Translations under genes and position numbers: made by a program | NCBI GenBank assembly: GCA_029582155.1 | Contig: CM055897.1 | Location: forward strand, 18,961,535-19,025,534 | Origin: Panopea generosa | Taxonomy: Eukaryota > Mollusca > Bivalvia > Adapedonta > Hiatellidae | Direction: 5' to 3' | Length of the DNA: 64,000 nucleotides | The notes under the pieces: model-generated | Told to the model about the DNA's origin: nothing | Database searches by the model: none | What the model saw: the letters and a program-made list of their open reading frames with translations, nothing else | Shown here: one piece after another, positions 24,201 through 36,221 of the stretch | Position numbering within the stretch: position 1 is the stretch's first letter | Layout: each line of letters begins with the position of its first letter

Positions 24201-25149
24201 CTCACTTGCATGTGACATAACGTAATTAACACCACGGGTGTCTGTGCTGCTGCTTGTCATATAGGTAGCGGTATAGCACAGTGGGTATATTTTCAAACAA
24301 GTTTAATACAGCTGTCATTTTAAATAACATGTTAACATAAATCGTACTACCTGTATCACTAAAAAAGAAATAATTAAGCCACATTTGCAACCAATTTGAG
24401 AAACAAACTGAAAAACAAAGTAAATTTCAGTTACGAAAATATTCATAAAATCTTCTAATATCAGAAGATTTTTTAAGTTAAGTGAAGCCACATTTAAACC
24501 CAAAACGAGCAAAACCCTACAAGGTTATTTTTTTTTCAAAAATCATTTATTTTATGTCAAATTCTTTCGCACGGATTATTATAAATTTTTCATCACCCAT
24601 GCAATGCATATTATTGATAATAAAGCTGGTTTTAGTTTGAACAAAACCAGTGACATATCAACATGCTGTTAAGTCACTGCTTACACAGATCAAATTAATG
24701 GATTATTGTTAAGCCAAACATGTATAAACGGTATGGAATTGTTAATAACAAATACAATATATTTAGTTTATGTTGATGATATATCTGTAAATTCCCTTTC
24801 CTGTAACAAACGGCTTACGGTTTAGCAAAGAAGTTACATTACGTACTGACATTTTGGTATGGATAATAGAACTCGGTTGAACTTGCGGTATTCTTTGATC
24901 ACACAGACCACTGCTCATATATCAAAATATAGTCTCTTCCATTAAACTTCCATACTATCTGTAACGGTTTATCCGAAATTGACAACCTTTTGCCCAGCAG
25001 ATGACAAAATATGTAGACAAACAATTGAATTATGAATCCAATCACCATGACTAAATCCCGTGGCTGCATTTTATATATTGCTCTATGGAACAGCTTGAAT
25101 TAAAAATTGAATCATTTTAAGAGTTGAATTGTTGCGATTGGTTATGGAC

Positions 25150-25375
25150 CGGAAAACGAACTGAGCGGACTGAACGTTGAGTGAACGCTGAACGAACGAA
25201 GCGAACGCTGAGAGAAGTATTCAATAAAGATATTATAGAACACTCAGATATACACCTCTCGTGAGCGATTACATGTGTTTGAGAGTGCATTAAATTAACC
25301 GCATTTTATCGAGTGCAAGCAAACGGAGCGTAAACGGAGCGCGAACGGAGCACAAACTGAGCGCAAACGGAGTGC
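25150..25375 (+). repeat. Minisatellite of about 10 bp, aaacggagcg type
   Basis: Imperfect repeats such as gaacgaagcgaacgctgag and aaacggagcgtaaacggagc. It runs into the left end of composite repeat copy 1. Confidence 0.7.
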
Positions 25376-26461
25376 AATTATGGGGTACTTAAGTGGTTTT
25401 GGGCCAGTACCCACATTATTACCTCATGCAAAATTTTTTTACAATCAGCTCGTTTGCTGTTTAGTCATGGGTTTTGCGGGGATCGAATTACGAGTAATCA
25501 TCACGGGATCAAGGGATATTTCATGAATATGCGTGATAGATAACATTAAAATATAATAAACGGAGTGCAATTATGGGGTACTTGAGAGGTTTTTGGTCTG
25601 TACCCATATTCTTACCTTATGCAAAAACAATTTACAACAACCTCGTTTGCTGTTTAGTCGTGGGTTTTGCGGGGATCGAATAACGAACATCGCGGGATCA
25701 AGGGGAATTTCATGAATATGCTTGATAGATAAAATTGAAATATAACCCAATAGGCAGAATGAATATGCATACACCTTCCTAATCCCATTCGTGTTATTGT
25801 GGCGTGTGTTATCTTATGCAACGCTTTTAAAATGACATAATACAAATTCTTGCATTATTAGAGATTTTAGAATATTTTCTAGCGATGTTTCTGTTGGACA
25901 ACCACCCATTGAAAATGGATTAGTGAAGCATATAGGAAATGGATGAGTGAAGCATATGGATATGAATTAGTTAGGCCCATGAACTTTTCTGATTGCCCTA
26001 TGTCCGTCTTCCGTCCATTGAAACTTTGTGTAAAATTGATATTTTATATCAATTTTAATACAACGATTCTCTATCGCATGTATTCATAGAAAGATGCTTG
26101 GTTTATAATCGGCTTTACCCAGGGGTACTATACTTTTAAATAAAAATATAACTATATAAACAATTCATGAAGTAAGTTAAATGAAGTAATGAATTATACA
26201 ATATGTCATTCATTTTTCATCAGGTATCACACTGGTCATGAAATATATAAAGAAAATCATATATTGTTTGTATGTTTATTTTTTATATGCATAATCGGCA
26301 TCCGCATGTTATTGGCTTTGAATTATTTGATGTTGCGTTCAGGTGATGTAAATTACAATAATATGATTTAAAACAATGACGATACAAAAAGTACAGATTT
26401 TAACTTAAATTAATGCACTTTGCTCGCAGACAAAGAATCAAATTTAGGAAATATATGAAAA

Positions 26462-26560
26462 CAGCAACGGCGGTCGAGTGATAAATTAAGCGTCCGCATC
26501 GAATGTGATATATCGTAGGTTCAGTCCCGGCCAGGTCTTACCAAAGTCTTGAAAAATGAT
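26462..26560 (+). mobile_element. tRNA-derived SINE head inside composite repeat copy 1
   Basis: cggcggtcgagtgataaatt is A-box-like and taggttcagtcccggccag is B-box-like, about 45 bases apart, as in tRNA-derived promoters. The same head is in copy 2 at about 32280-32370. Confidence 0.5.
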
Positions 26561-26889
26561 ACTAGAATCCTCTGTTGGCGCTCATCATTTAGAAGATAGT
26601 TCTAGGTCTGGTCATTTATGATTTAACAACCATATTCGACATCATTTATTTAGAACTATATATATACGATTCATCAAACAGGAAAAAATGAAAATTCAGG
26701 AATATTAGGCAAAGACTGATAATTCACCGACCGAAATGTATTCGCAACGACCTGAAATCTTATCTTGGTGACCTTGTCTTTGCTATTATTTGATTCAAAC
26801 TCATCTATTTTACGTCGATTGTGAAACAAGTTATTAAAACGTTGACAAATCACGCTTTAAGTGATCCTTTGTAGAACAAGTACTAAGTA

Positions 26890-26990
26890 TATGTGGAAAA
26901 AGTGTCATGGTCAAAGACACCACACATAGCCTGGGAGGAGGATCAAACCCGGGGAGGTGGATCAAACCCACGATCATCCGATTATTCATC
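26890..26990 (-). mobile_element. tRNA-derived SINE head in reverse orientation
   Basis: The minus strand has gatcgtgggtttgatccacc, a B-box, then a duplicated gggtttgatcctcc. The equivalent in copy 2 lies at about 32650-32755. Fossil pol III promoter. Confidence 0.4.
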
Positions 26991-27059
26991 TCAATAAACA
27001 TAAATCCATACTAGAGAGTAATTGTTCATGAAATATTCTTAAATACATTTCGCTATTTC

Positions 27060-27580
27060 GTACGTGTCAGTGTCCTCAGATGATGACTTCGGGATGCCAC
27101 ATACTCTAAGGCAGTTCCGTCTGCTATACTGCTCCGCAGCATCAGCCCCTTTCTAGTATGATGACGCGTTCCTTCAACTTACGGTTGTCATCAGTTAACG
27201 ACAAGTTGTTTGATTCTTGTCAACTTTTTCCTGGAGACCAGAAAGGACACCGTCAACAACAGAATGAATAATGGTTTGAATCCGTGAGTCAAATGTACCC
27301 TCAAGCACTGAGCCAATTTACCAATATCAGAATCAGTAAGCGTTATGTTGGTTGTAACACCGTCAGATGGTGGGGATAATTCTGTATCACACATGTCTGA
27401 TATATCAGAGATACCCGAGATGTTCACTTTATTTTTTTATATCCGAATTGTCCATTGGAAATGAAAGCTCACGCTTTTTAGATACTGGCAACGACGATAT
27501 AGGTGTAAAATGCAAAAAAATGCGGCGTAGTTCCTGCTTATGTAACGTAGACGTTTTACGGGGTGATTTTATCTGCTAAG
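27060..27580 (-). pseudogene. LINE ORF1, N-terminal half
   Basis: The minus strand reads MDNSDIKKNKVNISGISD, TLTDSDIGKLAQCL, VVDGVLSGLQEKVDKNQ and finally ADAAEQYSRRNCLRVCGIP then EDTDTY at the left border. EQYSRRNCLR-x-x-GIP is the hallmark start of the L1-like ORF1 RNA-recognition domain. Frames change and stops occur between these pieces. The stretch stops abruptly at 27060, where the composite repeat begins. Confidence 0.7.
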
Positions 27581-28094
27581 GACTAAACTACCCGTGCACA
27601 TCGAGTTTTTCAATATGACTTATATATTATGCAATATTTTAAGAAAAGTTCTTCTAGATAATGACCGTCCCTCGTAAGTGCATGACGCTATCCAATGAAC
27701 TGGCCTTGTGGGCGGCAACAGTATGTCCCTGTCGACATCAAATTAGAGAGACTTGCATTTGATACATGTTTCACGTGGTACATAGAGAGTAACGTGGCTG
27801 AATAACGTAATAATTCAGCCGTGGGATCCAATGATAGTTTGCAAGCAAATACCTTGCTATAGTCTTCTAAAACGTTCACATCTTCGACCTGAGAGTGTAT
27901 TGTGTAATAGTGGTATAGGAAACATGTTTCTAACAGGAGTTTTACGTAGATTGCGATTATGCCGTGTTACCCTACTTGGTGTCTTAATTACATCATATTT
28001 ATTGTATGGAATGGTAAGTAACAATTTAGTTATTTTAGCAATAATACGACATGATTTGTCAATATACTTATCATTTTTTCTAAATCATTTTGGG

Positions 28095-28320
28095 AAGCAC
28101 ATTGTCGCGCTTTGTCCGTGTCTGAGTCCGTACATTCGTCCGAGTGACCCACACATTCTGGTACGTGCTTTTTCTCTACAACCTATGGTTAGAATGTTAT
28201 GACACTTAGGAAGGTTGTTATCAATGCTAAGATACCGTAGATGTGCATATTGCCAACATGCACACAGACCAACAATGCACTTCTTTACAGATTTTGTCAC
28301 AAATGAATACTTATATGCGT
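28095..28320 (+). repeat. Diverged single copy of the 155-bp repeat
   Basis: Has cgtccgag, gctttttctctacaacctat, ggttagaatgttatgacac and tgtgcatattgccaa, like the units at 29450-30560 but 1.3 kb upstream. Confidence 0.55.
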
Positions 28321-28599
28321 AATATGGTTGATTTTCAATATATTTTCGGAGTTACGCCGCTATTAAAACAAAAACAACATTTTTCTGTGTGCTTATAATG
28401 TTATGACGCACTAATGAAAGAAATATTGTAATTCGTTTTACGTTTTTGTTTATTCACCTATGTAGTTGTATTATCAATATTATTACTTCAGAGATTTTGT
28501 GAATCAATTTCAAAGTCGTTTCCTGTGTAGAACCAGGACTTGGAATTGTTTTGAAGAGGCTTCGAGCCCAACCTTGAATTCAACCCGCTACATCTCAGT

Positions 28600-29125
28600 G
28601 GCGGATCTGATAATTTTATTAAGAAAACACCTCCCCCGAAATATTTTGAAAATACAGACACCAAATGGTGCAATTTGACACATATTTTAGTACATTTTGT
28701 CACAATTTTTAGATATAATTTGAATTAGGGAATATGAATATTTAAAACAAAACCTCGTCATTTTTTAAACTATTGACGCCAAATGGTGCAATAAGACATA
28801 TCTTATTTTGTAACGAAATTGAGGCAGAATCTAATCGAGGAATATGATAAAAAAACAACACCACCCTCTATCAATGTTGAGAATGGTTCAATTTGACTCA
28901 TATTTTAGGACATTTTGTCACGTTTTTGAGATAGAACTTGAATAAAAGAATATGATTATTTAAAGTAAATCCTCCCCCGTTTTTTTTGTTGAAAATATAG
29001 ATACCAAATGGTGCAATTTCACACATATTTTAGGATATTTGTTACAATTTTGAGACAGATTTTCATGTAGGGAATATGATAATAATACATCAACCCACCA
29101 CCCCCGATTCTTTTGAAAATTATTC
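28600..29125 (+). repeat. Tandem repeat of about 120 bp, four units
   Basis: Each unit has ccaaatggtgcaatttgaca, catattttaggacattttgt, a gagacaga-like stretch, gggaatatga and then acctcccccg. Units start near 28663, 28783, 28886 and 29007. Confidence 0.7.
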
Positions 29126-29449
29126 TGTAACTTAAGACCGCTAAACGCTATTGCTTTAACTATTTAAAGATAATTAAGGTAAATATTTTACTTGTGTGCA
29201 TTGTCACTATGCTATGTTTTTTGTTCCACTGTATTCTCAGTATTAATATACAGTTGTTTTCGACAGGAACCCATACACGGCGATTTTATGGACATGCCCC
29301 AACCCTTGAATTCACCTATGCATATGACGTGACCGGTTAAGGACGTTTTATTTAGTTTTTCATGCGCATCGATTCATCGTTCAAAGGAATGCAATTTTGT
29401 CCAGACCTGTCAGAGTCACTATATACTACAACTGGCCTTTGTATGCTCC

Positions 29450-30560
29450 CCCAAAGGGGGGGGGGGAGCATATAGTTGCCGCTTCGTCCGTGCGTCCGTC
29501 CGTCCGTGCGTCATCAATTCTTGTCCGGGCTATTTCTCTCCAACCTCTGGTTAGAAATTTATGAAACTTGCTAGAATGCATCATTATCAAGTGCAGATGC
29601 GCATATTGTCTTTATGTTACGGTTCGATGATTTTTCACAGAGTTATGGCCCTTTGATTGTCTGTGACCAAATTGTTGTCCGGGCTATTTCTCTACAACCT
29701 CTGGTTGGAATTTTATGAAACTTTCTAGGATGCATCATTACCAAGTGCAGACGCGCATATTGTCTATGTGTTGCGTTCGATGTTTTTTCACGGAGTTATG
29801 GCCCTTTGATTGAGTCTGTGACCAAATTATTATCCGCGCTATTTCTCTACAACACCATGTTGGAATTTTATGAAACTTGCTTGGATGCATCATTACCAAG
29901 TGCAGATGCTCATATTGTCTGTGTTTCGGTTCGATGATTTGTTATGGCGTTTTTACCCTTTCATTGAGTCTGTGACCAAATTATTGTCCGTTCTTTTTCT
30001 CTACAACCTCAGGTTGGAATTTTATGAAACTTGCCAAGATGCATCATTTCCAAGTGCAGATGCACATATTGTCTTTATGTTGCGGTTCGATGATTTTTCA
30101 CGGAGTTATGGCCCTTTGATTTTGTCTGTGACCAAATTCTTGTCCGCGCTATTTCTCTACTACCCCATGTTTGAATTTAATGAAACTTGCTAGGATGCAT
30201 CACTACCAAGTGGAGATGCGCATATTGTCTTTGTGTTCTGGTTCGATGATTTTCGTGGACTTATGACCCTTTCATTGAGTCTGACCAAATTATTGTCCGT
30301 GCTATTTCTCTACAACCTCAGGTTTGAATTTTATGAAATTTGCTATGCTTGTGTTCCAGTTCAATAATTGTTCACGAAGTAGTTGCCCTTTCATTCTGTC
30401 TGTGACCAAACTCTTCTCCGCTCCATTTCTCTACAACCTCTGGTTGGAATTTAATGAAACTTGCTGGGATGCATGATTTCCAAGTGGAGATGTGCATATT
30501 GTCTTCATGACGCTATTTTGCTACAACCTCTGGTTTTAATTTTGTAAAACTAGCTAGGAT
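29450..30560 (+). repeat. Tandem repeat of about 155 bp, eight units
   Basis: The recurring block is ttgtccgggctatttctcta then caacctctggttggaatttt, agtgcagatgcgcatattgt and ttatggccctttgattg. Units start near 29523, 29674, 29830, 29983, 30140, 30293, 30412 and 30508; the last two are shortened. The left end has a G run and (gtcc)n, a form familiar from bivalve repeats. Confidence 0.8.
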
Positions 30561-31417
30561 ATGCACTTATTGTCATTTTGTTCCAGTTCAATGATTTGCG
30601 AATTAGTTCTGTCAAGAGCAGAGTCACATATTGTTCCTGCTATGTAGTTTGGTATTTTTCAACCAAGTATCCATCAGTACTAAGGGAATATGGTACAGTC
30701 AAACACTCACTTGGGGAGCATCCATCTGTTCCACCGATATTTTCTTGTGTGTTTTTTCAAATTACGCGATTATGTGTTTTTTTATTGTCATTTGAATAGG
30801 TATCAGAGAGTATTTAGTGAAGATTTTAGCAGAATATATCCATACATTTTATCAAAACAATCCAAAATTGAAAAACAATTGACACTTTGCCGAAATGATT
30901 TTGTTTTTTAAACAGTTACATTCAAGCTTATAAGTACCATTTCCCTGACAATTAATATTAATTGCATGCATCTATGTAATAATTTTAATTAAATACTAGA
31001 TGTAAACACTTTTTAATGTTGTTTTCGCATTACCTGTAAAATCTTTATTATTTCGCCAATTTTCAATCACGGGTATGTTAATGAGGATGTAATTATATCA
31101 AAATATCTCTACGGTATTTTTGATATTGCATGATCATACATGAAACTTAAATATTAAGTTAAACTTAAGTATTATCTTAATATTTGCAATATATGTTATT
31201 GATATTATGGGACATATGTGCCTTGCTTCTGATGTAATGTATAAAACTTTTATGACACATGTGTGTCGTTCTAATAATGCATAATGATAACCATATTTTA
31301 AGACACATATGTGCTTTACATATTTTGCATAATAAAAACTGGTCACAATGTGACCCATTCAATGCATCCTTAGTTCAGTTGTTTTTTTCAAACCCTTGGC
31401 AATATTTTTTAAATAAT

Positions 31418-32832
31418 ATTACCCAGCATGCAAAATCAATTTACAATCACCTCGTCTGCTGTTAAGTCGTGGGTTTTGCTGGGATTGAATTGCGAGTTAT
31501 CATCGCGGGATCACGGGGAAATCAAGGGGAATTTTATGAATACCCGTTATAGATTACATTAAAATATAAACTTATAGCCGGGTTGAATACTTATTCTTAA
31601 TCCAATTCGTGTTATTGTGGCCTTTGTTATTTCATGCAAAGCTTTTAAAATGACATAATACAATTACATAATACAATTATTTTAGAATATTTTCTAGCGA
31701 TGTTTCTGTTGAACAACCACCCCTTGAAAATGGATTAGTGAAGCATATGGGAAATGGATTAGTGAAGCCAATGAAAAATGAATTAGTGAAGCCCATGAAC
31801 TTTTCTGATCGCCCTATGTCCGTCTTCCATCCGTTGAAACTTTGTATAAAATATATATTTTATATCAAGCTTTATACAATGGTTCTCTACCACATATATT
31901 TATATAAAGTTCTCTGGTTTATAATTGGCTTTACCCAGGGGTACCACACTTATAAATAAAAAATAATAATTATATACAATTCATGAAGTAAGTTGCAATG
32001 AATTAATGAATTATACATTATGTCATTTATTTTTCATCAGCCATCACACTGCTCATGAAATATATAAAGAAAATATATTGAGTGTATCTTTATTTTTTTA
32101 TGCATAATCGGCATCCGTATTTTATTGGCTATTGATTATTTGATGTTCCGTTCAGGTGAAGTAAATTATTATAATATAAATTTTAAACAATGACGATACA
32201 AAAAAGTACAGATTTTACTTAAAGTAATGCACTTTGCTCGCAGACAAAGAATCAAATTTAGGATATATGAAAACCGCAACGGCGATCGAGTGAAAAAGCG
32301 TCCGCATCGCATGTGATATGTCGTGGGTTTGGTCTCGGCCAGGTCTTACCAAAGTCTTGAAAAATGATACTAGAAACCTCTATTGGCGCTCATCATTTAG
32401 GTCTGGTCATTTATGATTTAACAACCATATTCGACATAATATATTTTGAATTATATATCTATGATTAATCAAACAGGACAAAATGAAAATTGAGGAATAT
32501 TAAGCAAAGACTGATAATTCACCGACCAAAATGTATTCGCAACGACCTGAAATCTTATCTTGGTGACCTCGTCTTTGCTATTCTTTGATTTAAACTTATC
32601 TATTTTACGTCGATTGTGAAACAAATTACTACAAGTTTTACTTGGTAGAACAAGTACTAAGCATATATGGAAAAGTGTCATGGTCAAAGACACCACACAT
32701 AGCCGGGAGGGAGGGTCAAACCCGGGGAGGAGGATCAAACCCACGATCATCCGATTATTCATCTCAATAAACATAAATGCATACTAGAGAGTAATTGTTC
32801 ATGAGATATTCTTAAATACATTTCGTTATTTT
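31418..32832 (+). repeat. Composite interspersed repeat, copy 2
   Basis: Second copy of the 1.4-1.7 kb unit at 25368-27056, in the same orientation. It starts near catgcaaaatcaatttacaa and ends at cttaaatacatttcgtta. Flanking sequences on both sides differ from copy 1, so the ends mark the unit. It could be a non-autonomous element built from SINE pieces or an old segmental copy. Confidence 0.8.
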
Positions 32833-32910
32833 AACAAAAATACGTCAAAATATATCCATACACAGATAGCCATTCGCTGTCCTATATTATGTTGTTTTTA
32901 TTTTATACAG

Positions 32911-32969
32911 TACTTTGGGTTTCAAACAAAAAACAGTCACCATTCGGGTACAGAATTTAATTGCACCAG
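32911..32969 (+). CDS. Possible small coding exon, unidentified
   Basis: A 59-bp stretch between acceptor ttttattttatacag and strong donor caccag|gtgagt. One open frame reads TLGFKQKTVTIRVQNLIAP, a beta-strand-like pattern. The phase does not join directly to 18022-18160 or to the GNPTAB exon at 46964. It sits immediately right of the composite repeat copy ending near 32832. Confidence 0.3.
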
Positions 32970-33027
32970 GTGAGTTAATCAAGTATCATATAAATATTGA
33001 TTTTTTATTATTTCATGCATTCATACC

Positions 33028-33032
<5 letters not shown>

Positions 33033-33080
<48 letters not shown>

Positions 33081-33130
33081 CTGTATCATTTTATTCTCTC
33101 CCCTCTCTCTCTCTTTCTCTCTCTCTCTCT
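33033..33130 (+). repeat. (TC)n microsatellite
   Basis: Nearly pure CT dinucleotides in two runs. Long open frames over it are artefacts. Confidence 0.9.
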
Positions 33131-33796
33131 AACTATCTCTAGCCCGCGCTGAAAATATTAAAATAACTCTTTACGTATGCAATGTAGAGTATAAATTTAT
33201 ACAGGAATACTTCAAAAACATGTTGTCACCATATACTAGTTACCATTACTTGGTATTATAATACAATAACTATGTGACAGATACATATTTTACTATTATA
33301 ACTTTCTTCTGAATCCTTTTCACTTTATATATAATGTGTATATTGAATGCTTGACAACCCTTTGTATTGTGAATAAAATATTGTTTAAGCATTTTTTATA
33401 TACATACAGATTTTGTTGGTGGTGTGTATAGGTTGTAAAATTATATGCATAATTATCTATAGATATGGGCTCTATAGTCGATTTATTTGAATACTACATA
33501 TATGAACTTTTCCATATAATTATAGATTCTGAAGCCGTTACTTATTATTTCTAATCATATGAACCATTAATCATAGAAAATGCATTCTTACATGAAACTC
33601 TCCTATCGAAGTCATGACCCTTGGGTTAAAATTGACTCTGCCACTGGGACTTTTCAGCTTTTTTACCTTTGATGTTTGTTTGAAAAGTTCAACAATCTTC
33701 GTCGCCGAAACTGTAAGGCTCAGAGCTTTAGTAGTATGCATGAAGTATCATCTAATGACTTTCTCTTAGGTTTCGCCAAGCCGTGATCCTAAAGAC

Positions 33797-33978
33797 TGTA
33801 ACGATAGTAGGTAGTTCGCAGTTAGTAGTTGGGGATTCGAATAACCAACTACCGACCAGCTGCAAGTTGGGGATTCGGATTCGTTATTATAATTACTATT
33901 TGATTTACATATTTTACTCGTGTTAATATGTTTAAAAATATAATCAATAATAAATGTATGTAAATTAATATAAAATTT
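33797..33978 (+). mobile_element. Solo left block of the Helentron/pearl-like element
   Basis: Matches 13228-13411 closely: gtaggtagttcgcagtt, gtagttggggattcg, ggattcggattcgttattat and gtttaaaaatataatcaata. The satellite monomers are absent. Inside is an inverted repeat, gttggggattc against gaaccaacta-type arms. Such block-plus-array structure is known for pearl elements and Helentron-like non-autonomous elements in bivalves. Confidence 0.65.
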
Positions 33979-33984
33979 GAAAAG

Positions 33985-35640
33985 TTTATGGTTAAGATCT
34001 GCATTTGTCGTTGTTTACCTTCTTAAACACACGTACAACACGTTTTAAAAGAAACATTTGTTGTTGTTAAATTCCTTTAACATAGTTAGTATTAATAACA
34101 TTGCGTGTGTATTTTAATTATGTAAAGTAACTCAATAGCTACATTTGTCGTTGATACTTTCACTTGACACATGCATTAATGATAAAATATATATGCAACG
34201 TTGTATTGGTCCTTTATCACCGGTAAATATGTACCAACCTTCATATTTCTCGTTGTTAATGTCATTTTACACTGCTATTGATGATACTATCTGCATTAAC
34301 GTTTGTGTTCTTTTACACAAGTAAAAACACTTAATATATGCAATTTTATGTTTATGTCCTTTTGAAAAAACAATAACTGTTAAAATTTACATTGATACCG
34401 ACAAAAACAGTTTGTCCTTTTGTCGTTGTTGTTCTTTTAAACATGTACTAATAGTAAATATGTTGGTCCTTTTACATACTATTTGGTGCGACTTGTTGAC
34501 TCTTGCATTGGTAGTTGTTAATGTCCTTTTAGACAGCTTATAATTGTTAATATTTTTACGCAGCTCATATAATAATTATTATATACACTTGCTTAGACTT
34601 GCACTGGTCGTTGTTAAAATTCTTTAACACAGCGTAAAATGTTTACATTTTTATTGATGATTGTTTGAATGTCCTTTCACACGGCTTAAATATATACACC
34701 TGCTTACACTTGCAGCTGTCGTTGTTACTGTCCTTTCACACAGCTTGTAATTGTTAACATTCTATTTGGTTGTTGTTAATGTCCATTCACACAGCTTATT
34801 ATTTGTGACATTTCCATTGGTCGTTGATAGAATACCTTTCACACAGCTTATAACTGTTCACATTTACATTGATGGTTATTTGAATATTTTTTAACACGGC
34901 TTAAATATATCAACTTGCTTGCACATGCAGTTGTTGTTATTAATGTATTTTTACACAGATTATAATGGGTTACATTTTTATTGCTTACACTTGCAGTTGT
35001 TGTTATTAATGTCTTTTACATAGCTTATAATTGTTAAAACTGTCATTGGTCGTTGATAGAATGTCCTTTCACACAGCTTAAAACTGTAAACATTTTTATT
35101 GATTGTTGTTTGAAAATCCTTTCACACGTCTTAAATATATACACTTGCTTACACTTGCAGTGGTCGTTGTTAAAGTCCTTTTACACAACATAATTGTTAG
35201 CATTTTGATTGGTTACTATCAATGTCTTTTTACACAGCTTATTATTGGTGATTTTTTCACAAGTCGTTGTTAATATGTCCGTTCTCACAGCTAATTAGTG
35301 ACAATTTCATTAATCGTGTAGTTGGTGTCTTTTTACGCAGCATTTAATTGTTAAAATTTTCATTGGTTGTTGTTAATGTCCTTTCACACAGTTTATCGCT
35401 ATTAATAGTTTCATTGGTAGTTGTTAGAATATTGTTCCACACAGCTTTTATAAATACACTTGCTTACACTTGTAATGGTCGTTCTTAATGTCCTTTCACA
35501 CAGCTTATAATTGTTAACATTTTCACTGATCGTTGCTAATGTCAGTACACGACGCTTAATATTTGTGATATTTGCATTGGTAGTTGTTAGAATATCGTTC
35601 CAAACAGCTTTTATAAATTGCTTACACTTGTAGTGGTCGT
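33985..35640 (+). repeat. Degenerate minisatellite array, about 50-60 bp period, array 1
   Basis: Repeats of cacacagcttataattgtta then acattttcattggtcgttgt and taatgtccttt run through the whole stretch, with varying unit length. It starts just after the solo Helentron-like block and ends at an R3 copy. Open frames in it are repeat artefacts. Confidence 0.8.
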
Positions 35641-35643
35641 TCT

Positions 35644-36045
35644 TAAGGAGGAATATACCTTTTAAATTATTTTCGAAATCAGTGGAATATTTGGTATGTA
35701 ATGAAACTACAAGTAATTTCAAATTTGAATATGCTTTTTTATCTGCGGTTAATATAACACTTCTTTACCTATGACGTCGTAAACATGGCCATGTTTGGTC
35801 TTTTTGACGTCCCGATTTATAGCAGCAAAATCGCGTATTTGTCGACCTCAGTCAAGTTATACAGAATGTACAGAATCGAAACACATATCACCACGTACAC
35901 ATTCAACGGATATATGAATTTACATATGCAATAATTACGACGAACGCCAAATTCTGAAAATATTAGCGAAAAACGGAAATTTTTTTTTTGCTTGATTTTT
36001 TCGAAAAAAATGCTTCAAATCAAAATTACTAAAAAACAAACCGAG
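35644..36045 (+). repeat. Interspersed repeat family R3, copy 2
   Basis: Begins at aaggaggaatatacctttta directly after the minisatellite array and runs to acaaaccgagcg. Carries all the R3 blocks, including atggccatgttt, tttttgacgtcccgatttat and attacgacgaacgccaaatt. The closest copy is 17290-17680. Confidence 0.75.
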
Positions 36046-36221
36046 CGATTTTGGAATATTTTTTATTTGATTTCTAACAATATGCTTCACAGTGATTGTG
36101 ATATTTTGAGAACAATTGACAAACTAGAATTTTTTTGATTTTTAATTTTTTAACCCCACCCTACGTCAAAAAAGACGTCAACATATTGCATAATTCTACA
36201 CGTTTTCCATAACATTTTCGG

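Larger units (their letters stand above)
23636..27056. mobile_element. Foreign block inserted in the LINE ORF1, made of several repeats
   Basis: The ORF1 halves on either side fit almost seamlessly (EDTDTY on the right, EVYQFAEKC on the left). Both junctions show TTC on the plus strand (23633-23635 and 27057-27059), a possible 3-bp target duplication. Inside are a repeat shared with 18735-18880 (24055-24200), a GAACGGAGC-type minisatellite (25150-25375) and a composite repeat (25368-27056). No terminal inverted repeats were seen, so it may be more than one insertion. Confidence 0.5.
25368..27056 (+). repeat. Composite interspersed repeat, copy 1
   Basis: Closely similar to 31418-32832 over its whole length, including the blocks gagattttagaatattttc, gaaaatggattagtgaagca and cataatcggcatccg, and the right end cttaaatacatttcg. 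It holds two tRNA-like B-box regions in opposite orientations (26465-26560 plus, 26890-26990 minus). Copy 1 also has an internal tandem duplication with period 193 (25368 and 25561) that copy 2 lacks. Confidence 0.8.
19452..27580 (-). mobile_element. APE-type non-LTR retrotransposon (LINE), decayed, apparently interrupted by ~3.4 kb of other repeats
   Basis: On the minus strand the order is: ORF1 N-half (27580-27060), a foreign block (about 27056-23636), ORF1 C-half (23635-23317), ORF2 with endonuclease (about 23262-22347) and reverse transcriptase (22354-20891), C-terminal region (20659-19902), and a 3' tail. The tail ends in a short (TTGAA)-like repeat, caattcagttcaatag on the plus strand near 19452-19467. 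ORF1 is L1-like; the C-terminal part matches the aquatic-invertebrate LINE type with a YGCGIWGF-like region. I leave the clade unassigned. No 5' UTR boundary could be set. Confidence 0.75.

Noticed and set aside
27688-28202. Overlapping open frames on both strands near 27.7-28.2 kb
   Set aside because: No family motif or splice pair; the right end overlaps a diverged copy of the 155-bp repeat.
18160-32911. Direct splice from the 18022 exon to the 32911 exon
   Set aside because: The phase leads to a stop soon after the junction, so at least one exon would have to lie between.
33985-35640. CRISPR-like array
   Set aside because: Unit length varies, units are diverged and there are no distinct spacers. 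Animal minisatellite in eukaryotic DNA.
35411-35722. A 103-codon minus-strand open frame
   Set aside because: It lies wholly inside the degenerate minisatellite; the protein reflects the repeat unit. The same applies to a frame at 45542-45739.
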